Source: Tardiphaga sp. 709 (GTDB lineage Bacteria > Pseudomonadota > Alphaproteobacteria > Rhizobiales > Xanthobacteraceae). From it: a stretch of 64,000 nucleotides of DNA. Under the pieces are notes generated by a model. The model was not told where the DNA came from, searched no databases, and saw only the letters and a program-made list of their open reading frames with translations. The position numbers and the translations under genes were made by a program. Where the stretch lies: NCBI RefSeq assembly GCF_032401055.1, contig NZ_CP135529.1, positions 5,144,501 to 5,208,500 on the forward strand. The letters run 5' to 3'. Below, one piece after another: positions 1 to 8,936 of this stretch (the stretch's first letter is position 1; each line of letters begins with the position of its first letter).

Positions 1-505
1 CGAGCATCAGGACGACGCGCAGTCGCTCATTGGCTTGGGTCGGCACACGATGGGCAAACCACAGGGTCAGCCAGAGCATGAGCGTGCAGCCGAGATAGAC
101 GAAGACATAATAATACACGAACACGTAAGCGAGCACGAAGCGGGCAGCCGTTGTCGTCGGGCGGTGATCCATCGCCGGATTCTGCAGCGCCATGTAGAGA
201 TAGGCAGCCGCGAAAGCGATGGCGTAGGGGATCAATGCCGCCATCACGCGCTTGCCGAGTGGAACGCGGCCCGACAGCGCGGTCAGATAGCCGGACGCGA
301 ACAGGAAAATCGGCACACAGGGGCGCAGCGCCGCGTCGAGCATGGTTTTCCACGATGCATCGAGCGGTTGCTGCAGCGAATGGATACCGATCACCATCAG
401 AATGGCGAGGCCGCGCATGCTGTCGATGGCCATATCCCGGCTGGCCGCCCTCGCTTGAGCCAGCGGCCGCGCCGTCCCGGACATTGTCTGCGTTGCATCC
501 ACCAT
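1..505 (-). CDS. acyltransferase family 3 membrane protein (partial, C-terminus off the window)
   Basis: The minus-strand reading frame from an ATG at 505 runs off the left edge. After a short polar start the protein reads IDSMRGLAILMVIGIHS, the typical first helix of acyltransferase-3 (OafA/NodX/ExoZ-like) proteins, which transfer acetyl or other acyl groups to cell-surface or exported sugars from the inner membrane. More hydrophobic helices follow (PIFLFASGYL and a Tyr-rich FVLAYVFVYYYVFVYLGC segment). The start codon lies 4 nt after the stop of the next acyltransferase gene, so the two are probably translationally coupled; an ATG at 484 is an alternative start. Its place at the end of an exopolysaccharide operon suggests decoration of that polymer. 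This last point is inference. Confidence 0.75.
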   Translation of the reverse strand, partial: MVDATQTMSGTARPLAQARAASRDMAIDSMRGLAILMVIGIHSLQQPLDASWKTMLDAALRPCVPIFLFASGYLTALSGRVPLGKRVMAALIPYAIAFAAAYLYMALQNPAMDHRPTTTAARFVLAYVFVYYYVFVYLGCTLMLWLTLWFAHRVPTQANERLRVVLML

Positions 506-509
506 CAGG

Positions 510-1616
510 TCACGTCTGCCTTGGCACTGTCGCCGCGGCAATTCGCGTGCTGAAATGGCGATCATAAGCCTCATTGAGAGCGCGCCGCATCGGCGTCTCG
601 AAATAGCGCAGGGACAGAATGCTGGCAGCGGCAAGAACGGCAATGGCGAGCGGCACCAGCGTCAGCTTGCCGCCGGGAATGACGGGGGCAAGGAAGCGTG
701 CCGCCAGCGTGAGGACGACGGTCGCGACCGGAATATGCAGCATGTAGGAGGAATAGGTCAGCGACGACCAGCGCTCAAAACCAAGGCGCGAGAACAGGGT
801 GGTCTGGCTGGAAAGATCGTGATGGATGGCGAGTACGGCGATGAGATAGATGACTGCCAGCGCTGCCATGATTGGAAGCTGCGCGCCGAAGATCAGGAAC
901 AAGACGAGGGCCGTGGTCAGCAGGCCCGGTAGCGCCGGAAGCCGCGCAATCCGGTCGCGAAACAGCCAACAGGCAATGCCGAGATTGAAGGCAGGCAAAG
1001 CGCGGAAGGCGCCGCCCTTATTGATCCAGTCCGGCCAGGGCTCGGTGCCCATGGCAACGGCATAGATGCTGTTGGCCAGCAGCGGCAGCACGACGAGCGC
1101 CACAATCACCGTCCTGCTCCGCGCGATCGTCAGCACCATCAGCGGAAACAGCACGTAGCAGAAGAACTCCGCCGACAGCGACCAGCTCGGAAAATTGAAG
1201 GTCAGCCGGTCGCCATCGATGGCGTGCAGTAGCAGGAATTGCGCCGGCAGATCGGAGAATGGATAACGTGCCGGGTTGTCGGTCTTGGCGATGCCGGCAT
1301 GAAGCGCTAGTGCGATCATTATGTAGAAAGCCAGCGTTGCCAGATGCAGTGGATAGATCCGCGCGAGGCGCCGCCACAGGAAGCGGCCCACCGCGGTGGG
1401 TGAGCCGACTTTCGCCAGATACTGGCTGGCAATGACGAAGCCGGAGATGACGAAGAACAGATCGACAAACAGATTGAAGTGCCAGGTGTGGTCCACCATG
1501 AAGCGACCAATTGGCAGTTCCTTGATGTAATCCGAATAGTGCAGGATCACGACGGCGCTGGCCGCAAGGATGCGCAGCCCGTCCAGATGTCGTGTGCTGG
1601 TGTCGATATCCTGCAA
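510..1616 (-). CDS. acyltransferase family 3 protein (exopolysaccharide O-acyltransferase candidate)
   Basis: This integral membrane protein of about 368 aa belongs to acyltransferase family 3. The first helix reads RHLDGLRILAASAVVILHYS, with the conserved R and H of the family, and about ten hydrophobic segments follow, including VDLFFVISGFVIASQYL. Family members O-acylate exported polysaccharides. I chose the TTG at 1616 because an AGGGGA Shine-Dalgarno sits 8 nt upstream. An in-frame ATG at 1664 is possible, but the longer frame up to 1841 only overlaps the glycosyltransferase gene and encodes Arg-rich noise. It lies between the glycosyltransferase gene and a second acyltransferase gene, so two acylations of the same polymer are plausible. 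Confidence 0.85.
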   Translation of the reverse strand: MQDIDTSTRHLDGLRILAASAVVILHYSDYIKELPIGRFMVDHTWHFNLFVDLFFVISGFVIASQYLAKVGSPTAVGRFLWRRLARIYPLHLATLAFYIMIALALHAGIAKTDNPARYPFSDLPAQFLLLHAIDGDRLTFNFPSWSLSAEFFCYVLFPLMVLTIARSRTVIVALVVLPLLANSIYAVAMGTEPWPDWINKGGAFRALPAFNLGIACWLFRDRIARLPALPGLLTTALVLFLIFGAQLPIMAALAVIYLIAVLAIHHDLSSQTTLFSRLGFERWSSLTYSSYMLHIPVATVVLTLAARFLAPVIPGGKLTLVPLAIAVLAAASILSLRYFETPMRRALNEAYDRHFSTRIAAATVPRQT

Positions 1617-1681
1617 GAAAAGTGTCCCCTGTTGAACGGACCGAGCGTGGCCCCGATCCGGCATGGACGCCGGCGTCGATC

Positions 1682-2764
1682 CTAATGCGCGACGTTGGGC
1701 TTCGCCGCTGGACGACGGCCGGCCAACTGCCCGCCAGCGAGTTCGGCGATCAGGTCGATGACAACGTCGTGGTCGCTCGCCGCCAGCGCGTTCCAGCGCG
1801 CGAGGTTCTCGGTAGCCGCCGCAACATACTGCCTGCGCCACTGCGAAGCCGCGATGGCTCCGCCAATCTGCGACGCCGCGGTGCCGTGGTCCGACGGATC
1901 GATGAAGATGCCGGATTTGCCCAGTACTTCATGGAAGACGGGCGCATTCGGCGCCACGATCGGCAGGCCGGCATATTGGGCTTCGAGCAGCGGTAGGCCG
2001 AGACCTTCATCATGCGAGGTGCAAAGGAAAATATCGGCCTCATTGAGAATACGCGTCACGTTCTCGGACGACTGGTAGCCATGCAGGGTCACGCACGACA
2101 TACGCTCCAGCGTCTTCCAGTCATCGCCCCAGCCTTTGCGACCGACGATGTCGAGGGTGGCGCCGGGAAAACCGTGCTGGCGCAATTCACGGACGATATT
2201 GGCCGCGGCGATGAAGTTCTTGCGTGGCTCCACGGTGCCGAGGGCAACGACGCGTAGCGGCGACGTCTCGGGCTCGCGCTCGGCGCGCTCGGCGGATTCC
2301 AGTTTGAACACGTTGCGCACCGGTGGGCGATACAGCGTGATCTCAGCATCCGGGCGACAATGTTCGGCCAGCTTGCGCTGGGTGTCGCGCGAATTGGTCA
2401 GGAAGCGCGGATAGTTCTTGAGCGCGATCTTGAAAGGCGTCGCCATATAGAGGCGCGCGCGGGCATTGAGATCGGCCTGTCGTGTCAGCAGGAAGTCGTC
2501 GTGCATATAGGGCAGCACACGTGATGAAAACATCCGCAGCAGCGGGCTTGGCGGAAAGCCGGGGCAGAGCAGGAACGACGAGGGAGACGCCAGGCGCATC
2601 GGCAGACCGAAAGTCTGCGTCGCCACCATCTGGCCGGTGCCGCGCGAGGTGACGGGCACGACATCGAGCGGCGCCAGCGCCTGTTCCGAGAACAGCTCCA
2701 GCGTAATCCGTTCGAGCCCGGTCACATGGCGTCCGAGATGCGTGTGATCGACATAGATGGTCAT
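1682..2764 (-). CDS. glycosyltransferase family 4 protein
   Basis: A 360-aa GT-B glycosyltransferase that would add a sugar from an NDP-sugar to a lipid-linked exopolysaccharide precursor on the cytoplasmic face of the membrane. The C-terminal nucleotide-sugar domain shows the group-1 signature: VALGTVEPRKN near residue 170, then HDEGLGLPLLEAQYAGLPIVA near residues 255-275, which holds the E-x7-E type donor-binding motif. The N-terminal half is less conserved, as expected for the acceptor domain. The start ATG overlaps the stop of the upstream wzy-like gene by 4 nt (ATGA), so translation is coupled. Donor and acceptor cannot be told from sequence; the nearby UDP-glucose dehydrogenase makes UDP-glucuronate one candidate donor. 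Confidence 0.88.
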   Translation of the reverse strand: MTIYVDHTHLGRHVTGLERITLELFSEQALAPLDVVPVTSRGTGQMVATQTFGLPMRLASPSSFLLCPGFPPSPLLRMFSSRVLPYMHDDFLLTRQADLNARARLYMATPFKIALKNYPRFLTNSRDTQRKLAEHCRPDAEITLYRPPVRNVFKLESAERAEREPETSPLRVVALGTVEPRKNFIAAANIVRELRQHGFPGATLDIVGRKGWGDDWKTLERMSCVTLHGYQSSENVTRILNEADIFLCTSHDEGLGLPLLEAQYAGLPIVAPNAPVFHEVLGKSGIFIDPSDHGTAASQIGGAIAASQWRRQYVAAATENLARWNALAASDHDVVIDLIAELAGGQLAGRRPAAKPNVAH

Positions 2765-4182
2765 GCGAACTCCTGATCCCGGGGGACGGCGCGGACATGC
2801 GGGGCGGCCATCGGCGGCCGCTGATGGACGTAGCGGGGTGGCGCCACGGCCGGCGCGCGTTCGCGCGGCAACAGCAGCGCGATGAGAAGAACGAGCTGCG
2901 CGAGCTGGATGTTCTTAGACGAGAAGCTCACCGAGCTTGCTGCAATCATCAGGATCAGCAGCAAGATGGCGAAGGCTGCGCGGTCCGACCGGCGCAGCAG
3001 TTCGATGAAGAAGCAGGTCAGACCCAGCGTGATCAGGATGGTGTGGATCAGGCCGAATTGCACGATGCAGGACACCCAGAAATTCTCGATGCCATAATTC
3101 AAACCGAGCTGCGACTGCAGCGCGTTCACGCGAACCGGATTGGGTCCGAGGATCAGTTCGCTCCACTGGAAATGATTGAGCATGTCGAAGGTCGCAAAGC
3201 GCGCCAGGGCGCTGCCTTTGTCCGACGAGAAGCGCAACAGCATCTTGTCGAAGATGCCGAGATAGAGCGCAGCAAACACGACGCCTGCCGCCGCAAAAAG
3301 AAAGCAGATTGCGCCGACAGCGAACAACAGCGGCACGCGCTTGCCGCGGATCAGCCGGATCGTCTCAAGCAGACCGAGGCAGGCCAACACGAGCAATACC
3401 GTCATCAGCGCGGTACGGCCGCCGAAGGCCATCAGTGAGCCCAGACTGAAGGCGATCAGTGGCACGCGGATCATGATCGGCGGGCAGATGGCCGGTCGCA
3501 GCACCAGCGCCATGATATAGGCGCCGACGATGCCCGAGGCCGTCAGCGGATGGCCGAGGAGCGCAGCCGAGCGCCATTCACCGACCACCAGCACGCTGCC
3601 GAGTGTCAGCGGAATGATGCGATGGCCGGAAAAATATTCGTAATAGCCAATCAGGATGTTGAGCAGCAGCGTCGCATGGATGGCCCAGACCAGCGGCCGC
3701 CGCTGCGCCGGCGTCAGCCGCCAGATCAGCAGGCACAGCAGGACCGGCAGCAGGAACGTGTCGATGATGACCGTGAACGGGCGCTCCAGCACGAACATCT
3801 GGATCAACAGGACAAACCAGCAGAACAGATGCACCAGCAAAAGCTTGGCGTCCGTGAAGGCACGGTTGATCTCGCCGATCGGGTCACCGTCGCGCATCAG
3901 CAGCAGAAGCGTCGCGATGAAAGTCGCATAGGTGCCGGGGTGGAGCTTCTCCAGAAAATTTCCGCCGGGTGTCAGATAGTGAATCTTGAGATTGGTCAGA
4001 ACGCCGCCGGACAGTGTGAAGATTGCGACGATGGCGCCCAGCAGGACGCACATGATCATGAAATTGATGAGCTGGGCCGTATTGACGATCTGACGTCGTT
4101 GCGGAACGCGCGCACGCGGGCCCGCCGCGGCGAGGGCGCCGTTGCGATGCAGCCTGAGCGGTGCGGTCCGGGTCAATGTCAA
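2761..4182 (-). CDS. O-antigen ligase/Wzy-type polymerase-like membrane protein
   Basis: A polytopic membrane protein of 473 aa with about ten to twelve hydrophobic segments and a long periplasmic-type loop around residues 300-370 (SSDKGSALARFATFDMLNHFQWSELILGPNP). That layout matches the Wzy_C/O-antigen ligase superfamily, which polymerises or transfers undecaprenyl-linked repeat units at the outer face of the inner membrane. The basic N-terminus before the first helix (about 35 residues) is unusually long, so translation may start further in. It is locked into the operon by 4-nt overlaps with the kinase gene upstream and the glycosyltransferase gene downstream. Polymerase is favoured over ligase because of the Wza/Wzc context. 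No Wzx flippase is seen in the window. Confidence 0.8.
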   Translation of the reverse strand: MTLTRTAPLRLHRNGALAAAGPRARVPQRRQIVNTAQLINFMIMCVLLGAIVAIFTLSGGVLTNLKIHYLTPGGNFLEKLHPGTYATFIATLLLLMRDGDPIGEINRAFTDAKLLLVHLFCWFVLLIQMFVLERPFTVIIDTFLLPVLLCLLIWRLTPAQRRPLVWAIHATLLLNILIGYYEYFSGHRIIPLTLGSVLVVGEWRSAALLGHPLTASGIVGAYIMALVLRPAICPPIMIRVPLIAFSLGSLMAFGGRTALMTVLLVLACLGLLETIRLIRGKRVPLLFAVGAICFLFAAAGVVFAALYLGIFDKMLLRFSSDKGSALARFATFDMLNHFQWSELILGPNPVRVNALQSQLGLNYGIENFWVSCIVQFGLIHTILITLGLTCFFIELLRRSDRAAFAILLLILMIAASSVSFSSKNIQLAQLVLLIALLLPRERAPAVAPPRYVHQRPPMAAPHVRAVPRDQEFA

Positions 4183-6491
4183 CGCGCGGCCCCCGCACTG
4201 GCGGCGGCGACACCATAGGGCTTCAGATAGGCCGAGCTGCGATAATAGTCGTAGAAGCGGATCTTGCTGAGATCGACCTGGGTCAGCACGGTACCGAGGA
4301 TGCGATCATGCACCGGAGCCAGCAGCTCCATCGTGTGGGCGACGACCTCGCGCGGTGTCTGATTCCAGGCCATGGCCAGCACGATGCGGTCGGCCAGTTC
4401 GGCCAGCGCGCGGCCGTCGACCAGCGGGATCAACGGCGGCGAGTCGATGATGATCAATTCATAATGCGACTTCAGGCGGTCGAGGATTTCGACGATCTGC
4501 TCGGAGAACATCAACTCGGTGATGGCATCGACATCCTTGATCGCGGGGGATGGCAGAATCGAGAGGCCGGTGCTGCGATCGAGCAGGATGGCGCGCTCCA
4601 GCGGCACTTCGCCAGTCGCCACCTGCAGGAGGCCGGCGTCGGCATTGGGGCTGACAGCACGTGTCAGGCCGGGATTGCGCAGATCGCCATCGATCAGCAG
4701 CGTCTTGATGCCCAGCGTGGCGAAGGACAAAGCGAGATTGCCGGCGAAGGTTGTCTTGCCTTCACTTTCGAGGCCCGATGTCACCAGCACGACCTTGACC
4801 GTGTCGATCTTGCGCGCACGCTGGATCGCCAGACGCACGGCACGAATCGCTTCGGCGAAGAATGTGCCGGGCTCCTCGATGGCATAGCGCATCAGTGGTG
4901 GCTGCAATGCAGCCGGCAGCAGCCGCATGGTGCGTGGATCGTAATTGCCGAGTTCGGTGCGGCCGCGTTTGGCGCGCCCGGCGAGTTCGCGGCTGCTGAT
5001 TGACGGCAGGGCTGCGAGGGCGGGGACGCCCGAAATCTCTTCGGCCTGTTCCAGCGTCTTGATCCGTCCGTCGAGATAGTCGGTCAGGAATGCCAGCACC
5101 GTGCCGCCGCCGAGGCCGAGCAGGATAGCAAAGCCGAGAATAAGCATCGTCTTCGGTGCGGAGGGCTTGAGCGGGATGCTGGCAAAGCTGACGATGCGGG
5201 AGTCCGGCATCTCCAGGCTTTCCTGCGCCGTCGTCTCCTTCGAGCGCGCCAGATACGACTCATAGAGTGTGCGGTTGGCTTCGGCCTCGCGCTGCAGCTC
5301 ATGCAACCGGACCACGGCCTGACCGGACGTGCTGGACACGCCCTGCAGCTTGTCGAAACTGTCCTGCAGCGACGCCTCGCGCGATTTCGCAACGTCATAA
5401 TCATGCGTCGTGCCCTGCACGATTCGTCCGATTTCCTCGTTGATCAGCCGCTGCGTGTCCTTGAGCTGCGCCCGCACATTGGCCACCTGCGGATGCCGCG
5501 GACCATATTTGCTGGTCAGGTCCGCTTCGTTCTTGGCGATATCGGCATATTGCGCGCGCAGCTTGCTCACCATCTCCGAGGAGACGGCGGCATTGAGCCC
5601 GCCGGCATCGCCGCCGGTTTTCGCCAATTGCTGCACCTGATCGAACTTGGCACGCGCCTCGGCGGTCTGCACCCGGGCAGCAATCAGCTTGCTGTTGAGA
5701 TCGGTGATCTGCTGGTCATTGACGGTCACGCCCTGCGAGACTGCGAGGTTATTGGCGGAACGATAATCCGCGACGGCCTGTTCGGAGGTGACGACGCGAT
5801 TCTTCAGCGCATCGATCTGGCCGCCGAGCCATTTGGCTGCGATGCGCGTCGCGTCGAATTTGGCGCGGACCTGTTCCTCGAAATAGGCGTCAGCTACCGC
5901 ATTGGCGATGGTCGCGGCTTTCTGCGGCGATTCCGAGCTGACGGCGATATCGACCAGGAATGTCGTGCCTTGTCGTGTCACCTTCATGCGGCGCTGGAGC
6001 AGATATATAGAGTATGCACGCGCGGCGTCTTCGGGGCTCACACCATCGACGGGGCTGTCGCTGCGAAACAGATTGCGGATCGGGTCGAGCAGGCCGGGCT
6101 TTGGCATGAACTCGAGATCCTGCGTCAGCTTCAACTTGTCGACCACGCGCTGCAGGATCGAGAGCGACTGGATCAGCAGCGTCTGGCTCTCGATGGTCGC
6201 ATCGTCCGTGCCGAAATTGGTCAGCACCGATTGATTGGTTTCGACCACATTGGCGCGTCGGGGATCGACCAGCACGGTGGAGTTCGCAGTATAGAGTGTG
6301 GTCGCCGTCGCCACATAGGCGAGGGCGATGCCGCCGAGCACGGCGGCGGGCAGCAGGACCGCGCGCCAGCGCCGGCGCAGGATGCGCGCCATTTCGCGGA
6401 GATCGACGGTCGGCGCCTGCCAACCGGCAACGGCGGTCGGAAGCGGTTCCGGTGCCGCCGGATAAGGCTGGTCAAAATTGCGCTGTAACAT
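4179..6491 (-). CDS. fused Wzz/Wzc-type exopolysaccharide transport protein with BY-kinase domain
   Basis: A 770-aa inner-membrane co-polymerase that sets polysaccharide chain length and works with the outer-membrane export channel. A Wzz domain starts after the first membrane helix (about residues 44-63). A long helical, coiled-coil periplasmic region spans roughly 200-420, and the second membrane helix lies near 450. The cytoplasmic C-terminal half is a bacterial tyrosine kinase with Walker A SGLESEGKTT (about 570), Walker A' LLIDGDLR (about 600) and Walker B LIIIDSPP (about 680). The C-terminus carries a tyrosine cluster, YDYYRSSAYLKPY, the usual autophosphorylation site. The gene overlaps the outer-membrane protein gene by 20 nt and the wzy-like gene by 4 nt. 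Fusion of both domains in one chain is typical of rhizobial ExoP-like proteins. Confidence 0.93.
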   Translation of the reverse strand: MLQRNFDQPYPAAPEPLPTAVAGWQAPTVDLREMARILRRRWRAVLLPAAVLGGIALAYVATATTLYTANSTVLVDPRRANVVETNQSVLTNFGTDDATIESQTLLIQSLSILQRVVDKLKLTQDLEFMPKPGLLDPIRNLFRSDSPVDGVSPEDAARAYSIYLLQRRMKVTRQGTTFLVDIAVSSESPQKAATIANAVADAYFEEQVRAKFDATRIAAKWLGGQIDALKNRVVTSEQAVADYRSANNLAVSQGVTVNDQQITDLNSKLIAARVQTAEARAKFDQVQQLAKTGGDAGGLNAAVSSEMVSKLRAQYADIAKNEADLTSKYGPRHPQVANVRAQLKDTQRLINEEIGRIVQGTTHDYDVAKSREASLQDSFDKLQGVSSTSGQAVVRLHELQREAEANRTLYESYLARSKETTAQESLEMPDSRIVSFASIPLKPSAPKTMLILGFAILLGLGGGTVLAFLTDYLDGRIKTLEQAEEISGVPALAALPSISSRELAGRAKRGRTELGNYDPRTMRLLPAALQPPLMRYAIEEPGTFFAEAIRAVRLAIQRARKIDTVKVVLVTSGLESEGKTTFAGNLALSFATLGIKTLLIDGDLRNPGLTRAVSPNADAGLLQVATGEVPLERAILLDRSTGLSILPSPAIKDVDAITELMFSEQIVEILDRLKSHYELIIIDSPPLIPLVDGRALAELADRIVLAMAWNQTPREVVAHTMELLAPVHDRILGTVLTQVDLSKIRFYDYYRSSAYLKPYGVAAASAGAAR

Positions 6492-7899
6492 TGAGCCCTA
6501 CCTGATGTTTGTCGTAACTGAAGGTGGGTATATCGCTGTCGCGCGATGTGTAGCGGTGATAGGCCGAGATCGCGCCGAAGCGGTTCATCAAATACTTCAC
6601 GCTGGCATTGGTCGTGGTCACGCGGTCCTTGCGGGCCTGGCCGAAGAAGCGATCGATCTCATAGGCGCCCGCCAGCGACAGGATGACGTTGCGACGCAGT
6701 TCGTAGTCGACGCCGACCTGCACGGCATTGGCCAGCACGCCGGTCGAGCTGGTATCGGATGTCTGCGTGACCAGTTGTTCGGCCTTGACGTGGATGTCCA
6801 TCAATCGCGTCGGGCTCCATGTGAGCTTGGCGCGATAGGACGGTCCGTCGACGGTGCCGATCAGAGGATTGTCGAAGCGCTGCTCGACATAGCCGCCGCC
6901 GAATTCGCCGCGGAGCAGATTGCCGAAACCGACGGTCAAGCCGGACAACGCGCGATAGCCGGTGGAGTCCAGCGTCTGGCCGGGCACGCCGCGGATATTG
7001 CGCTGGTTGCCTTCGACGCCGCCGAACCAGCCGAGCACAGGCGAGAACGCATAATCGACGCGACCATGAAGTGCATAGATCTGGCCATCGCGGCTGCTCT
7101 GGTCAATCAGACTGCCATCCTGCGCGCGCGCTGTGCCGTAATCGTAGGAGTCGACGCGCGCGCCGATCGAGGTCGCCAGCCGGTTGAATTCCTTGCGGAC
7201 GGTCAGGTCGCCGGACATCAGATTATAAGGCGTCGGTGTCACGGCATTGGAGGGCGAGCTCAGCGAACCCACGCCCTCATTGAGATGCGCGATCTGGAAA
7301 CTGCCCAGCACGACCATGTCGTTGGCGATATCGATCCAGCCGGCGCCCTTCAGGCTCACATCGGTCTGGTCGAGACTCGAATTTTCATTATAGGCCGTGG
7401 TTCGTGAATTGAGCTTGATGTCGATGCCATGTCGCTCCCACAGCGTGTGCGCACGCAGGCTGGGTTCGATCACTGCCGCGACGTCGCCACGCTTCTGGGT
7501 GTTCGAGGCAAACACATTGCTGTCATAGAGCGCGCCCGTCATCAGCGACGGGTTGAACATCCAGGATCCCTGGCGGATGCCGACGGGTTCATAACCAGGC
7601 TGCTGTCGTTTTTTTACTGGCATGTCCTCTGGCGCTACTGCTTCGCGGTTATCCCGGTCGACCAGATCGGGCAGCGCGGACGGTTCGAAAATCCGTTGCG
7701 CATTCCAGGGCGGCGCGAGTTCGTCGCTAGTTGCCGGGATCGCCTGGGCATTGGCGGGTGATGCAATACCGAGCAGAATCGCCGTGACCGGCCATGGCGC
7801 GATACGGAGAGCGCGGCGCGTGACGGGAATCGGCCGCAGCCCCTCCGGTCCTTCGCCGATCGCATCCGATCCTGCTGATACAAACGTACATTTCATCAC
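6472..7899 (-). CDS. outer-membrane beta-barrel protein of the exopolysaccharide locus
   Basis: A 475-aa protein with an N-terminal signal region ending in ASPANAQA. The rest is rich in alternating aromatic and polar strands (for example LLRGEFGGGYVEQRF and LSLAGAYEIDRFF). The last residue is Phe in VGLNVTAQF, a classic outer-membrane assembly signal. This matches the BBP2/outer-membrane beta-barrel families often encoded beside wza/wzc in rhizobia, where they are thought to help polymer export. It is the first gene of the minus-strand operon that continues into the Wzc-like gene with a 20-nt overlap. The signal peptide h-region is preceded by about 33 residues, so the true start may be internal. 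The exact role in secretion is inferred from context. Confidence 0.82.
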   Translation of the reverse strand: MMKCTFVSAGSDAIGEGPEGLRPIPVTRRALRIAPWPVTAILLGIASPANAQAIPATSDELAPPWNAQRIFEPSALPDLVDRDNREAVAPEDMPVKKRQQPGYEPVGIRQGSWMFNPSLMTGALYDSNVFASNTQKRGDVAAVIEPSLRAHTLWERHGIDIKLNSRTTAYNENSSLDQTDVSLKGAGWIDIANDMVVLGSFQIAHLNEGVGSLSSPSNAVTPTPYNLMSGDLTVRKEFNRLATSIGARVDSYDYGTARAQDGSLIDQSSRDGQIYALHGRVDYAFSPVLGWFGGVEGNQRNIRGVPGQTLDSTGYRALSGLTVGFGNLLRGEFGGGYVEQRFDNPLIGTVDGPSYRAKLTWSPTRLMDIHVKAEQLVTQTSDTSSTGVLANAVQVGVDYELRRNVILSLAGAYEIDRFFGQARKDRVTTTNASVKYLMNRFGAISAYHRYTSRDSDIPTFSYDKHQVGLNVTAQF

Positions 7900-8205
7900 T
7901 CATCCCTTGCGAAGGACATGCATTCCTCCGCTATCGAATTGTCGTCGAGACTTGATTGCCGCTTAGAAATTCATCCCGTCGCTTACAAACTCAGCAAGCC
8001 CGTGATGAATGTCGCGCCCCCACTAGCGCACTCAACACTCGTCTGATGAAACGCCCTTCTCTTTGCTGCCCACAATGCGAAGTACGAAGTAAAGTTCGTC
8101 GCACTGCACAAGAATACGCACCGCAAAAAGTCGAGACTATGGCGACGCGCGACATGAAGGCGCGCATCGGTCACTACACATCAGACAAAATAAAAAATGA
8201 TGAGT
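7900..8205 (-). promoter_or_regulatory. 306-bp intergenic region upstream of the exopolysaccharide operon
   Basis: No convincing gene was found. The stretch is poorer in GC than its neighbours and presumably holds the promoter of the minus-strand operon starting at 7899. An 11-mer, GATTGCCGCTT, at 7954-7964 recurs at 10067-10077 upstream of another gene of the locus. I could not place a sigma-factor promoter with confidence. Confidence 0.35.
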
Positions 8206-8787
8206 TCAGAAGTATCGTTCTGGGACACGCACATTGTCGCCGGGAAATACCAAGACTGGCGAATCGAGCGCATAGATCTCTTCGACGGTTGAGCCCGACC
8301 GCCGCAAATACACTTTGTTCTCATTGGCACGGTAGGTGAACCCGCCTGCGGTCGCGACGGCATCCATCACGGTCAGGCCCATGCGATAAGGATACTCGCC
8401 ACTCTTCTTCACTTCGCCGAGGATATAGAAGGGTCGATACAGCGCGATTTCCACATTCACGCGTGGGTCTCGCACGATTCCCTTGGCCAACGCGGAGGAG
8501 ATGCCCTTCTCTAATTGCCGTGTGGTCAGTCCAGCGGCCTTCACGTGGCCCGCAAGGGGAATCGATACAAATCCGTTGCTGTCGACTTCATATTCACCGG
8601 TGATATCAGCTTCGCCATAGACCTTCAGACGAATCCTGTCAGTTGGTCCAAGAAGATAGGTGCCTGACGGCGAAGCCGCAGAAACCCGCTGGTCCTGTGC
8701 GAGCGCGATCGACGGAGCGACGCCAGCAAGGAAAAATGAAAGCACCGGTACTATCAAAATGCCGGCGCATCGGTTCGTTCGCAACAT
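8206..8787 (-). CDS. Wza/ExoF-like polysaccharide biosynthesis/export protein
   Basis: A 193-aa secreted protein of the Poly_export family. After a signal peptide (hydrophobic run ending SIALAQ) comes the export domain with GPTDRIRLKVYGE and VDSNGFVSIPLAG, then one SLBB-type segment starting FYILGEVKKSGEYPYRMG. Such proteins form or cap the outer-membrane pore for capsule or exopolysaccharide. It is much shorter than E. coli Wza, lacks a lipobox cysteine, and resembles the short rhizobial form. I prefer the ATG at 8787 over one at 8877 because a GGGGG motif lies 6 nt upstream and the signal peptide follows directly. A perfect 12-bp inverted repeat lies 33-63 nt upstream. It is separated from the Wzc operon by 306 bp, so it may be expressed separately. 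Confidence 0.88.
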   Translation of the reverse strand: MLRTNRCAGILIVPVLSFFLAGVAPSIALAQDQRVSAASPSGTYLLGPTDRIRLKVYGEADITGEYEVDSNGFVSIPLAGHVKAAGLTTRQLEKGISSALAKGIVRDPRVNVEIALYRPFYILGEVKKSGEYPYRMGLTVMDAVATAGGFTYRANENKVYLRRSGSTVEEIYALDSPVLVFPGDNVRVPERYF

Positions 8788-8819
8788 GGTAGACCCCCAA
8801 CACAACATCAATGTGATCA

Positions 8820-8850
8820 TCTGCATCAATTCGATGACAATTGATGCAGA
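8820..8850. promoter_or_regulatory. perfect 12-bp inverted repeat upstream of the wza-like gene
   Basis: TCTGCATCAATT (8820-8831) and AATTGATGCAGA (8839-8850) are perfect reverse complements separated by 7 nt. They lie in the 5' region of the wza-like gene whose start is at 8787. The symmetry fits either a repressor operator or a leader hairpin; I do not recognise the regulator. Confidence 0.55.
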
Positions 8851-8936
8851 CGACAATTGCGCGAGAGTGTCCGGCAAAAAACGGCGAAAGAATGTGGCGT
8901 ACTCAGAGAGTGCGCAGATTGCGTACTAATGTCTTC

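Noticed and set aside
1622-1841. N-terminal extension of the second acyltransferase to 1841
   Set aside because: It overlaps the glycosyltransferase gene, encodes Arg-rich noise, and a good ribosome binding site precedes the TTG at 1616.
5301-6488. Long plus-strand open frame (395 codons) opposite the Wzc-like gene
   Set aside because: It is antisense to a gene with clear Walker motifs; its product is rich in Arg, His and Gly with no family, as is common for shadows in GC-rich DNA.
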